Origin: JAMOAD01 sp023621955
Lineage (GTDB): Bacteria; Acidobacteriota; Aminicenantia; JAMOAD01
DNA length: 64,000 bases
NCBI GenBank assembly: GCA_035403085.1
Contig: DAONEM010000007.1
Location: 6,173 to 70,172, forward strand
Direction of reading: 5' to 3'
The position numbers and the translations under genes are program-made. The notes under the pieces were generated by a model. That model searched no databases. It was not told where the DNA came from and saw nothing but the letters and a program-made list of their open reading frames with translations. Shown piece by piece: positions 46,485 through 55,292 of the stretch (its first letter is position 1; each line of letters opens with the position of its first letter).

Positions 46485-46927
46485 GTTTCCTTCAGACTGT
46501 CGCTTCTGCCGCGGTTCTGGAGAAACGTGACCAGGGAGAGAACCAGCTCCACCTCCCCTCTGGGGAGGGAGAGGCCCTTGGAGATCTCCTCGACGGAGAG
46601 GCCCTGGTTGTGGAGGAGGAGAACCTTCTGAGACTTCTCACTCTCCGGGAGGGAGACCAGGAGCTTCCTCTCCTCTTCGGTGAGGGACTTGTGAGCCGCG
46701 TTCAACTCTTCCAGAGTCTTTTCGCTCTTGACCTGCTCGTTGTGGAGATGGAGGGAGATTCTCTCCCCCCAAAGGTTCGCCTCCTGGAGCATCTTCTGGA
46801 AGTTCTCCAGAGTCTCCCGGAGGGTGCGGGAGAGGTGGCTGAGGGAGGCGGTCCTTCGGGCAAGCCAAAAGATCGCGGCCACGAAGAGAAGGTCCAGGAG
46901 AATCTGGAGAGTCCAGGCAAGGGTCAT
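46481..46927 (-). CDS. SwrB-like membrane-anchored protein
   Basis: The 148-residue protein has one N-terminal membrane segment (about 5-24), a long charged coiled-coil region (about 30-100) and a C-terminal helix-turn-helix-like part (GLSVEEISKGLSLPRGEVE). This layout matches SwrB of Bacillus and DUF2802/DUF6115 proteins often found at the end of flagellar operons; SwrB helps activate the flagellar export gate. The function here is inferred from layout and place. It overlaps cheB by 4 bases (ATGA) and is the last gene of the motility run. Confidence 0.6.
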   Translation of the reverse strand: MTLAWTLQILLDLLFVAAIFWLARRTASLSHLSRTLRETLENFQKMLQEANLWGERISLHLHNEQVKSEKTLEELNAAHKSLTEEERKLLVSLPESEKSQKVLLLHNQGLSVEEISKGLSLPRGEVELVLSLVTFLQNRGRSDSLKET

Positions 46928-48042
46928 GGGAGGTTTCCCCGCACGACCCTGTCCAGGGTCTCCCCGATATCCTTAACCGGGAGGACATAGTCGGCGATCC
47001 CCGCGTCGACGACGGCCTTGGGCATGCCGTAGACGACACAGCTCTCCTCGTCTTGGGCGATGATGACGGCTCTATTCTTCTTCTTGAGGGAGACGAACCC
47101 ATCCCTTCCATCGTTCCCCATCCCCGTGAGCATCACCGCGGCGACGTTCTTCTTGTAGTTGTCCGCTACCGATTGGGCCATAACGTTGACCGAGGGTTTA
47201 TAGATGGCGCTCTTCGGCTCCTCGGAGATGAAAATCTCCCAATAGGCGGGGCGGCTCTGCCGGATGGTCATGTGCTGACCTCCAGGGGTGATGAAGACCG
47301 AACCCCTCTCGATCTTGTCCCCTATGGCCGCCTCTTTGACGTGAACCTTGCAGAGGCGGTTCAACCTCTCTGCAAAGGGTCCCGTGAAGGTCGCCGGCAT
47401 GTGTTGGGAGACCAGGATCGCGGCGGGGAAGTTCTCGGGCAGGACTGTCAACACATCCTGTAGGGCCCGGGGCCCTCCGGTGGAGGAACCCAAGACGACC
47501 ATGTCCAGAGTGTCGCCGATTCTCCCCTTCCTGATTGTCGGAGCCTGAGAGGGGAGAACCGTCGGGGATAGGGAGGGAGAGGGCGGCTGGGGAAGAGGCT
47601 TGTCGAAGGAGCGGAAGGGAAAGCCGAGGGCCATCTTCTTCTGGGCGATGGTGAGGATCTTGGGCACCAGCTCATCCTTGATGCTCTTGATGTTGGCGTT
47701 AAAGTCCGCCGTCTGCTTGGGAAAGAACTCGACCGCTCCCTTTTCGAGGGCTTCAAAGGTGATCTGGGCGTCCTCGGTGGTGAGGGAGCTGACCATGATG
47801 ACCGGCGTAGGGAAGGAGTTCATGATCTCCTTCAGGGCTGTCAATCCGTCCATGACGGGCATGTTGATGTCCAGGGTGATGACATCGGGCCTCAGCTTCT
47901 CCGTCAGTTCCAAGGCCTCCTTTCCGTTCCGGGCCTCCCCGACGACCTCGATGGCCGGGTTTTCGGCCATGAGTCGGACCATCAACTTCCGGAGAAAGGA
48001 GGAGTCGTCAACAACCAGGACCTTAGCTTTTCTCTGTTCCAT
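46924..48042 (-). CDS. cheB: Chemotaxis response regulator protein-glutamate methylesterase CheB
   Basis: CheB removes methyl groups from chemoreceptors. The N-terminal receiver has the VVDDSS acidic site and phospho-Asp near 58 (TLDINMP). The C-terminal esterase has GSSTGGP (nucleophile Ser near 187), SQHMP with the catalytic His and TGMGNDGRDG with the Asp. An ATG at 48042 is preferred over the preceding TTG because AAGGAG lies at good distance. It starts on a one-base overlap with the upstream HDOD stop. No receptor genes are present in the window. Confidence 0.95.
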   Translation of the reverse strand: MEQRKAKVLVVDDSSFLRKLMVRLMAENPAIEVVGEARNGKEALELTEKLRPDVITLDINMPVMDGLTALKEIMNSFPTPVIMVSSLTTEDAQITFEALEKGAVEFFPKQTADFNANIKSIKDELVPKILTIAQKKMALGFPFRSFDKPLPQPPSPSLSPTVLPSQAPTIRKGRIGDTLDMVVLGSSTGGPRALQDVLTVLPENFPAAILVSQHMPATFTGPFAERLNRLCKVHVKEAAIGDKIERGSVFITPGGQHMTIRQSRPAYWEIFISEEPKSAIYKPSVNVMAQSVADNYKKNVAAVMLTGMGNDGRDGFVSLKKKNRAVIIAQDEESCVVYGMPKAVVDAGIADYVLPVKDIGETLDRVVRGNLP

Positions 48043-48926
48043 CAATCATCTCCTTTCATGGACATAGCGATTATCTCACGGATTCGGGGGACCACGTCTT
48101 CGATCTGGAAGGTGAAGAGCTCTTCGTCGATCTTTGCAAGGTCTTCCCTATGCTGGCAGAGGCGTCTCCAGAAGGGGTCTGACGAGAAGATCAGGGGACG
48201 GAACTCCCAGGGAAAAGCGAAGCCGATCTGTTTGGAAAAAAGGTTGGAAAACCCGACCAGGGCTACCAAGGGGGACATCTCCGGAGAGGGGTTGTGGTGG
48301 AAGCGAAGAGTCGCCGTGAGTTCCCGGGGAAGGGCCCATTTCAGGGCGAGGGCCTCTCCGACTTCACAATGGTCAGCCCCGAAGACCTCCCTCTCGTAGG
48401 CCAGGTAGTTTCCGCCCATCTGGAGAGCCTTCTGAACGACCTTGCCGTACTCCTCGGGGAAGAAGTGGTTGAGGAGGATCTTGCCGATATCGTGAAGAAG
48501 GCCGGCGGTGTAGGCCTCTTCAGGAGAGGCGAGGGAGTAGGCACCGGCCAGGTGGCGGGCGATATGGGCAGAAGAGAGGGAGTGGTGCCAGAAGAGGTGG
48601 GTGTCAAAGCACTTCTCCCCCGCTTTCAGGGGGAAGAGGGAGATGATGGAGAGGGAGAGAACGACCTCCCGGACCTGCTCCAGTCCGAGAAAGACGACGG
48701 CCTCCCTGACCGATGTGACCTCCTTGTACCTGTGGAAGAGGGGGGAGTTCGCTAGGCGGATGATTCTGCCCGTCACGACCGGGTCCTCCGAGAGGAGTTC
48801 TGCGATCTGACCGGTGTTGCAGTTTGGGGAAGAGAGGAGATGCTGAAAGCGGAGAACGAAAGAGGAGAGGACAGGCAACCTCTTCATTCTGGCCAGGAGT
48901 CTTTCGACGGCGGGGGAGGTCGTCAC
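48042..48926 (-). CDS. HDOD-domain protein
   Basis: HDOD proteins are HD-related regulators often tied to chemotaxis and motility. The 294-residue protein has the HDOD core (about 10-215), with LLSEDPVVTGRIIRLANSPLF and an intact LLHDIGK near 142, and a variable C-terminal tail to IIAMSMKGDD. The GTG at 48926 is preferred since GGAGG lies close before it and it directly follows the stop of the next-upstream HDOD gene. It is one of a tandem pair. Confidence 0.88.
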   Translation of the reverse strand: MTTSPAVERLLARMKRLPVLSSFVLRFQHLLSSPNCNTGQIAELLSEDPVVTGRIIRLANSPLFHRYKEVTSVREAVVFLGLEQVREVVLSLSIISLFPLKAGEKCFDTHLFWHHSLSSAHIARHLAGAYSLASPEEAYTAGLLHDIGKILLNHFFPEEYGKVVQKALQMGGNYLAYEREVFGADHCEVGEALALKWALPRELTATLRFHHNPSPEMSPLVALVGFSNLFSKQIGFAFPWEFRPLIFSSDPFWRRLCQHREDLAKIDEELFTFQIEDVVPRIREIIAMSMKGDD

Positions 48927-48927
48927 T

Positions 48928-49755
48928 TTAGAAGACCTCCAGCTCTTGTCGGACACTCTCGACAATCCTGTCCCCCAGGGAGAGGACCCGCTCCCTGGTG
49001 ACGTTGAGAATGCCTAGGGAGGGCTCGGCTTCCGGAAAGGGATTCTCCTGGGGGAACCCTAAGGCGTAGTGGTGGCTGAGAAGGTCGCCGAGCCTTACCA
49101 GGGCGCTTTCCTCAGAAAACTTGGGGGAGAGTTCGGGGTTGTGGTGGAAGAAGATCGCCGTCTGTGCTCCCTCGTCAAGGTTCCACTCCTGGGCTAGAAA
49201 ATAGCCGATCTCGGTATGGGTAAACTCCAGGAGCTCCTTCTCCAGGGGGCAGATCTCCTTCCCGGTGGAGTAGGATTCGTCCAAGAGGGGTTCGTAGAGT
49301 TCCGGAAGGCTCTGAAGGAGAACGGTCTTGCCGATGTCGTGGAGGAGGCCGTAGATGAAGAGCTCCTCCCTGGGGCCCCCTTTGATCTCTCGGGTCAGTA
49401 GGTGGGTGAAGAGGGCCGTCGAAACCGAATGGCGCCACATGAGACGTTCCTTGAAGGAGCGGGAGGGGAAGGCCCGCTTGATCCCGAAGGCCAGGGCGAG
49501 GGTCTGGATGTTCCGGAGCCCGAGGATGAGAAAGCACTGGGTCAGCGAGGAAGTCGGCCTGGAGAGTCCGTAGAAGGGGGAGTTGGCGATTCTGAGGATG
49601 TCCGCCGTGAAAGCCGGGTCCTTCATGACCAGCGTGCTCAGCTCCGAGAGGGAGACCTCCGGGTCCCGAAGCCGTTCCTGAAGTTTCAGGACAATGTCCG
49701 GTAAAGGGGGAAGAGAGCCCACACGGGAGAGAATCTTCTGAACGTCTGCCCTCAA
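48928..49755 (-). CDS. HDOD-domain protein
   Basis: The 275-residue paralogue of the neighbouring HDOD protein begins LSRVGSLPPLPDIVLKL, with VMKDPAFTADILRIANSPFY and an intact LLHDIGK. The TTG start overlaps the cheR stop (TTGA) with GGAGGT six bases upstream. HDOD proteins may bind c-di-GMP or nucleotide signals or act as scaffolds; which applies here is unknown. Confidence 0.88.
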   Translation of the reverse strand: MRADVQKILSRVGSLPPLPDIVLKLQERLRDPEVSLSELSTLVMKDPAFTADILRIANSPFYGLSRPTSSLTQCFLILGLRNIQTLALAFGIKRAFPSRSFKERLMWRHSVSTALFTHLLTREIKGGPREELFIYGLLHDIGKTVLLQSLPELYEPLLDESYSTGKEICPLEKELLEFTHTEIGYFLAQEWNLDEGAQTAIFFHHNPELSPKFSEESALVRLGDLLSHHYALGFPQENPFPEAEPSLGILNVTRERVLSLGDRIVESVRQELEVF

Positions 49756-50588
49756 GGGTGAACCTCCTTTCTGTAGAAAATCGTCTGTGGATAGTGGACC
49801 AGTGTGAAGAGTTCGTTGATCGAAAAGATCGACTCCGTCTTGCCGAGGATGAGATGGCCTTCCGGGGTGAGTGCGTCGTGAAAGTCCTTGATAACCTTCT
49901 TGCGGCTCTCCATGTCGAAGTAGATCAGAACGTTCCGGCAGACGATCACGTCGCTGCCTGTGAAAGGCGAAAAGAAGGGAATATCCAGAAGATTCATGTG
50001 AAAAAATTCTACCATACTTCTGATCTCCTGGGAAAGCAAGTACTCGCCTCCCTCCTGGGCGGTGAAGTAACGTTCCCGGATCCTCTCAGGGACGTTCCGG
50101 ACCGAGTAGGCCCGGTATCTGCCCAGACGGGCCTTCTCCAGGACCGCGGTGTTGAGGTCGCAGGCGAGGATCTTGAAGCGTTGAAGCAGGAGGGGGAACC
50201 GCTCCTTGAGGAAGAGGGCCAAGGTGTAGGGCTCCTCCCCGGTGGAACAACCGGCGCAAACGATCTTGATGATCGGTTTCGCCTCCAGGAGGGGGTAGAG
50301 GATGTGGGAGAGAAGGATCTCCGCCGATGTCTCTTCCCGGTAGAAATAGGTCTCGTTAACGGTGACCTCGTTGAAGAGGTTTTGGAGCTCTCCGTAATGA
50401 TTCTCCAGGTGGGAGAGGTACTCGTGGAGAGAGGCGAGGTGGAGCGCCGCGATTCGGTTTTCAACCTTGAGGGAGAGGTACTCCTGCTTGTAATCGGGAA
50501 AGAACATTCCGCTCTTTCGGTAGATCAGATCGCGCAGGTGTGTGAACTCCTGGTAGGAGAGCTCCAGCTTTTCCATGGGCTCGCTCAA
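49752..50588 (-). CDS. cheR: Chemotaxis protein methyltransferase CheR
   Basis: CheR methylates receptor glutamates using S-adenosylmethionine. The 278-residue protein has the N-terminal helical domain, TVNETYFYREE near 82-92, the SAM-binding CAGCSTGEEPYTLAL and the late RNVLIYF motif. The frame opens with TTG overlapping the fliY stop (TTGA); an ATG four codons on (50576) is an equally possible start. Confidence 0.93.
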   Translation of the reverse strand: MSEPMEKLELSYQEFTHLRDLIYRKSGMFFPDYKQEYLSLKVENRIAALHLASLHEYLSHLENHYGELQNLFNEVTVNETYFYREETSAEILLSHILYPLLEAKPIIKIVCAGCSTGEEPYTLALFLKERFPLLLQRFKILACDLNTAVLEKARLGRYRAYSVRNVPERIRERYFTAQEGGEYLLSQEIRSMVEFFHMNLLDIPFFSPFTGSDVIVCRNVLIYFDMESRKKVIKDFHDALTPEGHLILGKTESIFSINELFTLVHYPQTIFYRKEVHP

Positions 50589-51502
50589 CCGCCTAAGAAC
50601 TTGATCCTTTCCTCACGGCTTACGATCTCGGTGATCCGTAAGGCGAAGTTGGAATCCACCACCACCACCTCTCCACGGGCCACGAGCTTCCCGTTTACCA
50701 GAAGATCGATGGGGTCGTCAACGGTCTTGTTCAGCTGGATGATCGATCCGAGACCGATCTTCAGGACGTTCTTCAGGGGCATCTCGGTGGTACCGACCCT
50801 GATGACGATCGGAAGCTCTATGTCCATGAGCATGTCGATCTTGGAATCTACATGGGGGTAGCCCTCCAGCGAGGGAGGGGTCGTCCGGAAGGCTCCGGAG
50901 GGGGGAGCGGAAACCGAGGGTGCCGAAGGGGAAGGGGCCGCGGAGGGGTGTGCCTCTTCGGCGGGTTGGAGAAGCCTCTCCCGAACCTCAGAGGAGATGA
51001 CCAGGTAGAGGGGGGAGGGAGAGGGAGCGAGGGAGGTCTCGATGGAGGAGAAGAGAATCTCGTCTCCGTCGATTCTCTCGTAAATCTCTTGCAGAGGGAG
51101 TTTCGCGAGGGAGGCCTGCCCGAGGGAGAAGGAGAGGGATGTCTTCTCCTTGATGCCCAGCGCGAAGGAGCTGAGAACTTGGTTTGAGGCCTCCGTGAGG
51201 GCGTCCAGGTCTTCGGCGGAGATCTCCTCTTTTCCCTCTTCCACCCCCATCATCAGGTTGGCGATGAGGCCGCCTACCGCCAAGGGGTAGAGGAGGTAGA
51301 CCTTCCCGCCCGATTCGTTCTGGTTCGCCGCGGCCAGGATCACCTCCTTCTCGTTGAGGAGGCGGTTCAAGAGGAAGTCTTTGGTAACCTCCTCGGCCGT
51401 TTCGGGTTTCACGTTCATCTCCTTGCCTAGGAGCATGGAGAGCACAGAGTCGAGGGCCTCTTTCATTTCGTTGCTGAAAAGGGTTGTCAGGTTTTCACTC
51501 AT
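50585..51502 (-). CDS. fliY: FliY-type flagellar switch protein (CheC-like domain plus FliN domain)
   Basis: The 305-residue protein joins an N-terminal CheC/FliM-like half to a C-terminal FliN (SpoA) domain at about 215-300, linked by a Pro/Ser/Ala-rich stretch. One CheC-type phosphatase motif is intact: Asp100-x3-Glu104-x2-Asn107. It may therefore sit in the C-ring and also dephosphorylate CheY. A separate short FliN is encoded at 60635-60940, so the cell has two FliN-type proteins. It overlaps fliM by 8 bases. Confidence 0.88.
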   Translation of the reverse strand: MSENLTTLFSNEMKEALDSVLSMLLGKEMNVKPETAEEVTKDFLLNRLLNEKEVILAAANQNESGGKVYLLYPLAVGGLIANLMMGVEEGKEEISAEDLDALTEASNQVLSSFALGIKEKTSLSFSLGQASLAKLPLQEIYERIDGDEILFSSIETSLAPSPSPLYLVISSEVRERLLQPAEEAHPSAAPSPSAPSVSAPPSGAFRTTPPSLEGYPHVDSKIDMLMDIELPIVIRVGTTEMPLKNVLKIGLGSIIQLNKTVDDPIDLLVNGKLVARGEVVVVDSNFALRITEIVSREERIKFLGG

Positions 51503-52505
51503 TGTCGAACCTCTTGATCAGGGATTTCACTCGGAAGGCTTTTTTCTCCTCCACCGAGGAGAGAGAACCGACGAAACGGGGCTTGTCCTCCACGGAGAGG
51601 ATCGGGTTCATGGCGGTCTGCTTCTCTATGGCGACCATGTCCCCGACTTCGAGGGAGAGGAGGTCTCGGAACATGACCGTGTTGCCGGAGATCTCCGCGT
51701 TCAGGGAGAAGCGGGAGCTCTTGAGGATGTCCCGGACCTTGAGGATCTCGTCGTCCGAGATCTTCTTCCTCCCGGCGTACCAATCTTGGGAAAATTTCTG
51801 GGTGATCGGCTCCAGGACGATGGAGGGAACGCAGAAGTTGAACATCCCCGAAGCGGCCCCCATCTTGATCTCGAAAACGATCAGGATGATGACCTCGTTG
51901 GGGGCGACGATCTGGATGAGCTGGGGTGAGGTCTCTTGGGCGACGACCTTCATGTCCAGCTCGATGATCTGCTTCCACGTCTCCGAAAGGTCGTGGAGAA
52001 GGAGTTGGAGAATCCCGTTGATGATCCTCATCTCGATCTCCGAAATCGCCCGGACAGGACCCTCGTTGGGGCTGCCGGAGCCCCCGAGAATCTTGTCGAT
52101 CATGGGGAAGACGATGGACGGGTTCAGCTCCAAGACGCTGTTGCCGTCTAGGGGGGTCATGGAGACGGCGCTGAAGTAGGTGGGGTCCGGGAGGGAGAGG
52201 ATGAACTCCGCATAGGTCAACTGTTCGACCGAGACGAGGTTGACTTCGATCAAGGCCCTCAGGTAGGCGGAGAGGGAGGAGGAGAAGTTTCTCGCGAACC
52301 GGTCGTGGAGGTAGTGGATGGAACGGATCTGGTCCTTGGAGAAGCGGTCGGGCCGGCGGAAGTTGTAGATCGCCACCTTCTTCCGCTCCGCCGGGTGGGA
52401 GGGAGGGGGAGCTCCGTGGGCCGGGGCGGCGGGCTTCTCGGCCGGACTTCCGGAGAGAGAGTTCAGGAGAGCGTCCACCTCTTCCTGGGAGAGAATTTTA
52501 GCCAT
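51495..52505 (-). CDS. fliM: Flagellar motor switch protein FliM
   Basis: FliM forms the C-ring and binds CheY-P. The 336-residue protein starts MAKILSQEEVDALL, the CheY-binding region of the family, and has the central FliM domain with RPDRFSKDQ and IHYLHDRFARNFSS and the C-terminal SpoA domain. GGAGG precedes the ATG. It sits after fliA rather than between fliL and fliN, the commoner place. Confidence 0.95.
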   Translation of the reverse strand: MAKILSQEEVDALLNSLSGSPAEKPAAPAHGAPPPSHPAERKKVAIYNFRRPDRFSKDQIRSIHYLHDRFARNFSSSLSAYLRALIEVNLVSVEQLTYAEFILSLPDPTYFSAVSMTPLDGNSVLELNPSIVFPMIDKILGGSGSPNEGPVRAISEIEMRIINGILQLLLHDLSETWKQIIELDMKVVAQETSPQLIQIVAPNEVIILIVFEIKMGAASGMFNFCVPSIVLEPITQKFSQDWYAGRKKISDDEILKVRDILKSSRFSLNAEISGNTVMFRDLLSLEVGDMVAIEKQTAMNPILSVEDKPRFVGSLSSVEEKKAFRVKSLIKRFDNE

Positions 52506-53280
52506 TGGGGCCTCCTTTCAACGGGGAGACAGGGATTCTGAGCCTTTCAAGGATTCGACTGTTGAGGCGGTTGTGGGCCTGGGCGAGAATCTGTGAGATC
52601 CGAGGCTCCGTGACGCCTAAGATCTCGGCGATCTCCTTTTGGTGCATTTCTTCGTAGTAGAGCAGAGAAACCGCCTGCTTCTCGCGCTCCGGGAGGTTGG
52701 TGATCTCTTCGGTGAGGATCTCCAGAAGCTCCCTTCTGGTAAGGGATGCCAACTGTTCGTCAGGGTTTGTGAGCTCCAGGGCCGAGAAGACCTCGTCCTC
52801 CTCTAGACCGCCTTCGACGGTGTGTGAAGAGAAGGTGACCGGACCGTTGCGCAGAAGGTTCTTCATCTCCTGAAGGCTCTCCAGGGAGATCTCCAGTTTA
52901 TCGGCGACCTCTTGCTCCGTAGGGTGTCGTCCGAGGGGGGTCTCCAGAGAGGCGGAGGCCCGGTCGATCTTTTTCTTCATCTCCCTCGCCGAGCGGGGGA
53001 GCCAGTCGGCGTTTCTCATCTCGTCGATGACCGCCCCGCGGATGCGGCGGCCTGCGAAGACCACGAGTTCGACGCCCAGGGAGGGGTCGAAGCGCTCCAC
53101 CGCGTCGATCAAGCCCAGGACGCCGGAGTTTCTCATGTCGTCGTAGAAACTGCTTTGAATGTGGGGCGGAAGCGGGGCGAGGACTCTTCTGACGATCCTT
53201 TCGACCTCGGGCAGGAGTCTGGCGATCTCCGATCGCTTCTCTTCCTGGCTGAGTCTTGTGGACGTCGTGGGAGTCTTCAT
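52498..53280 (-). CDS. fliA: Flagellar sigma factor FliA (sigma28)
   Basis: FliA directs RNA polymerase to late flagellar promoters. The 260-residue protein has region 2 motifs (IDAVERFDPS, VVFAGRRIRGAVIDEMR), region 3 and a region 4 helix-turn-helix with EMHQKEIAEILGVTEPRISQILAQA. It overlaps flhG by 4 bases and fliM by 8. No anti-sigma FlgM gene is in the window. Confidence 0.95.
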   Translation of the reverse strand: MKTPTTSTRLSQEEKRSEIARLLPEVERIVRRVLAPLPPHIQSSFYDDMRNSGVLGLIDAVERFDPSLGVELVVFAGRRIRGAVIDEMRNADWLPRSAREMKKKIDRASASLETPLGRHPTEQEVADKLEISLESLQEMKNLLRNGPVTFSSHTVEGGLEEDEVFSALELTNPDEQLASLTRRELLEILTEEITNLPEREKQAVSLLYYEEMHQKEIAEILGVTEPRISQILAQAHNRLNSRILERLRIPVSPLKGGPNG

Positions 53281-54146
53281 TTGAGAATCTCTTTCCAGGG
53301 GTTGTAGGAGTCATCCTCTCCCCTGGGGGAGGTCGAAGAGCGGTCAATGTGGTAGAGGAGGGCCTTCGAGAGTACCTGAAAGGCCTTGCTCACGGGGCTT
53401 TCAGGGTAGAGTTCGAGGACCGCCCTCTGCTGGGAGACGGCGCTTCTGAGGGCCTCGTCCTGGGGGAGGTATCCGAGGAAGTGGAGGCTCTTGCCGAGGA
53501 AACGCCTGGTGGCGTTGTCGATCTGGCGGAAGACGCCCTGAGCCTGCTCCACACCGGAGACGCCGTTGACGACCAGGCGGATGCTCTTCTCCCCGTCGTA
53601 CTGTCCGATGACCTTGGCAACCGCGTAAGCGTCGACGATGGAGGTCGGCTCCGGGTTCGTTACCAGAAGGATCTCGTCGGAGGAGAGGAGGAAGCTGATC
53701 ACGGTGTCCGAGATTCCCGCGGCGGTGTCGATGAGAAGCACATCGGTGAAGCTGTCAACCTTGGCTAGCTCCTCCAGAAGGTGCTGTTCCCCCAGGGAGT
53801 CCAGGTGGGTGAGCTCCTGGATTCCTGAGCCAGCGGGAATGATCTGGATCCCTTGGGGCCCTTCCACAAGGATCTCTTCCAGAGAGGCGTTCCGGTTGAG
53901 AAGGTGGGAGATGTTGTTCTCCGGGGAGAGCCCCAGAAGGATGTCGATGTTGGCCAGGCCGAGGTCGGCGTCGAAGATGGTCACCCGCTTCCCCCTCTGC
54001 TTCAGGGCCAAGGCGAGGTTGATGACCAGGTTTGTCTTGCCGACCCCCCCCTTTCCGGAGGTGATGGCGATGCGCTTCATAGGCTGCCTGGGCGGGGAAG
54101 AGGGCTTGCGCCGGATTTTTCTGAGACTGTCCGCTTGGTCTTTCAT
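53277..54146 (-). CDS. flhG: FlhG (YlxH) MinD-like ATPase
   Basis: FlhG controls flagellar number and placement with FlhF. The 289-residue MinD-type ATPase has KGGVGKTNLVIN near 31, DADLGLANIDI near 60 and a C-terminal amphipathic region. It sits directly after flhF, overlapping it by 4 bases, which separates it from chromosomal ParA. Confidence 0.95.
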   Translation of the reverse strand: MKDQADSLRKIRRKPSSPPRQPMKRIAITSGKGGVGKTNLVINLALALKQRGKRVTIFDADLGLANIDILLGLSPENNISHLLNRNASLEEILVEGPQGIQIIPAGSGIQELTHLDSLGEQHLLEELAKVDSFTDVLLIDTAAGISDTVISFLLSSDEILLVTNPEPTSIVDAYAVAKVIGQYDGEKSIRLVVNGVSGVEQAQGVFRQIDNATRRFLGKSLHFLGYLPQDEALRSAVSQQRAVLELYPESPVSKAFQVLSKALLYHIDRSSTSPRGEDDSYNPWKEILK

Positions 54147-55291
54147 TTTTCACCTCGTGAGAAGAGCAGATCCACAAGCTTTCCCGGGGAAGCGATCTCC
54201 AGGTCTTCCGGGACCCGTTGCCCGGTTCCGAAATAGGAGAGAGGGAGCTTGGATTGGACAAGAACGTTGAAGAGGTTTCCATAGCTTACCGTTTCGTCGA
54301 GCTTGGTGAAGAGGAGGGAGGAGAGGCTGAAGTGGCGGAAGGCCTGAACCGTGAAGAGCAGGTCCGCGGTCTTCTGAGACGAGGAGAGAAGAAGGATGAC
54401 CTCCAGAGGAAGGCCTTGGAAGAGGGCCTTCTCCTCGCCAAGCTCTTCGCTCCTCGGGCTCCGGCCGGCGGTGTCGATGAGGATGAGGTCGCTGGCCCTG
54501 AAGAGGTCCATGTACTTCTCCAGTTCCTGGCGGTTCTGGGCCAAGGCGAAGGGAAGCCCGATGAGGGAGGCGTAGGTCTTGAGCTGTTCGGCCGCGCCGA
54601 TTCTGTAGGTGTCCACGGAGATCAGGGAGACCCTCTTCTCTTCGGCCAGGGAGAAGAAGGCCGCCAGCTTGGCGACGGTGGTGGTCTTCCCTACGCCGGT
54701 GGGGCCCACCAGGGCCAAGACGGGTGTGAGGGATGGGGAGAGGGGTTTGACCTCCGGCAAGGCGCTCAAGAGAACCTTCGCCAGGCGGGCGTGGAGAGCC
54801 GAGGGGTCACCGTGCTCTTTTAGGGGGCTCTGGTACTCGACCATCTTCACCAGGCGGAGGGCCAGCTCGGGGTGGATCTCACGACTGCAAAGCTCCTTGT
54901 AGAGGTTGTAGAAGAGACCGTCCAGGGAGATCCGATCGTTCTCCCGGGTCTGATTCTCCTTGAGCATCGCCTTCATGGAGGCGATCTCCTCCCTCAGAGG
55001 CTCGATGTCGCCCGAGGGGGGGGTGAGGTTCTTCTCCCAACGGCTGAGGGTCTCCTGGGGGGGGGCGACCTTTCCCTCCAGTCGCTGGGTGCCCCACTGG
55101 AGGGTCTCGGCGGAGGCCCGGAAAGGGGGAGAGGCGGACTCCCTCTCCACGGCGGCCATGATCTCAAGCCACTCCCTTCCGCCCTCCCGGATGGTCTTGT
55201 TGGAGAGGATGAAGGCGTCCTCCCCCAACTCCTCCTTGATGCGGTCCATAGCCTCTTTGATGTTGTTGACCTTGTACTTTTTCAGTTGCAT
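54143..55291 (-). CDS. flhF: FlhF SRP-type GTPase
   Basis: FlhF places the flagellum. The 382-residue protein has a short basic N-domain, then a GTPase domain with [15 protein letters not shown] near 195, a DTAGRS motif and TKLDETVSYGN near 340. It is separated from flhA by 1 base and overlaps flhG. Confidence 0.95.
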   Translation of the reverse strand: MQLKKYKVNNIKEAMDRIKEELGEDAFILSNKTIREGGREWLEIMAAVERESASPPFRASAETLQWGTQRLEGKVAPPQETLSRWEKNLTPPSGDIEPLREEIASMKAMLKENQTRENDRISLDGLFYNLYKELCSREIHPELALRLVKMVEYQSPLKEHGDPSALHARLAKVLLSALPEVKPLSPSLTPVLALVGPTGVGKTTTVAKLAAFFSLAEEKRVSLISVDTYRIGAAEQLKTYASLIGLPFALAQNRQELEKYMDLFRASDLILIDTAGRSPRSEELGEEKALFQGLPLEVILLLSSSQKTADLLFTVQAFRHFSLSSLLFTKLDETVSYGNLFNVLVQSKLPLSYFGTGQRVPEDLEIASPGKLVDLLFSRGEK

Positions 55292-55292
55292 T

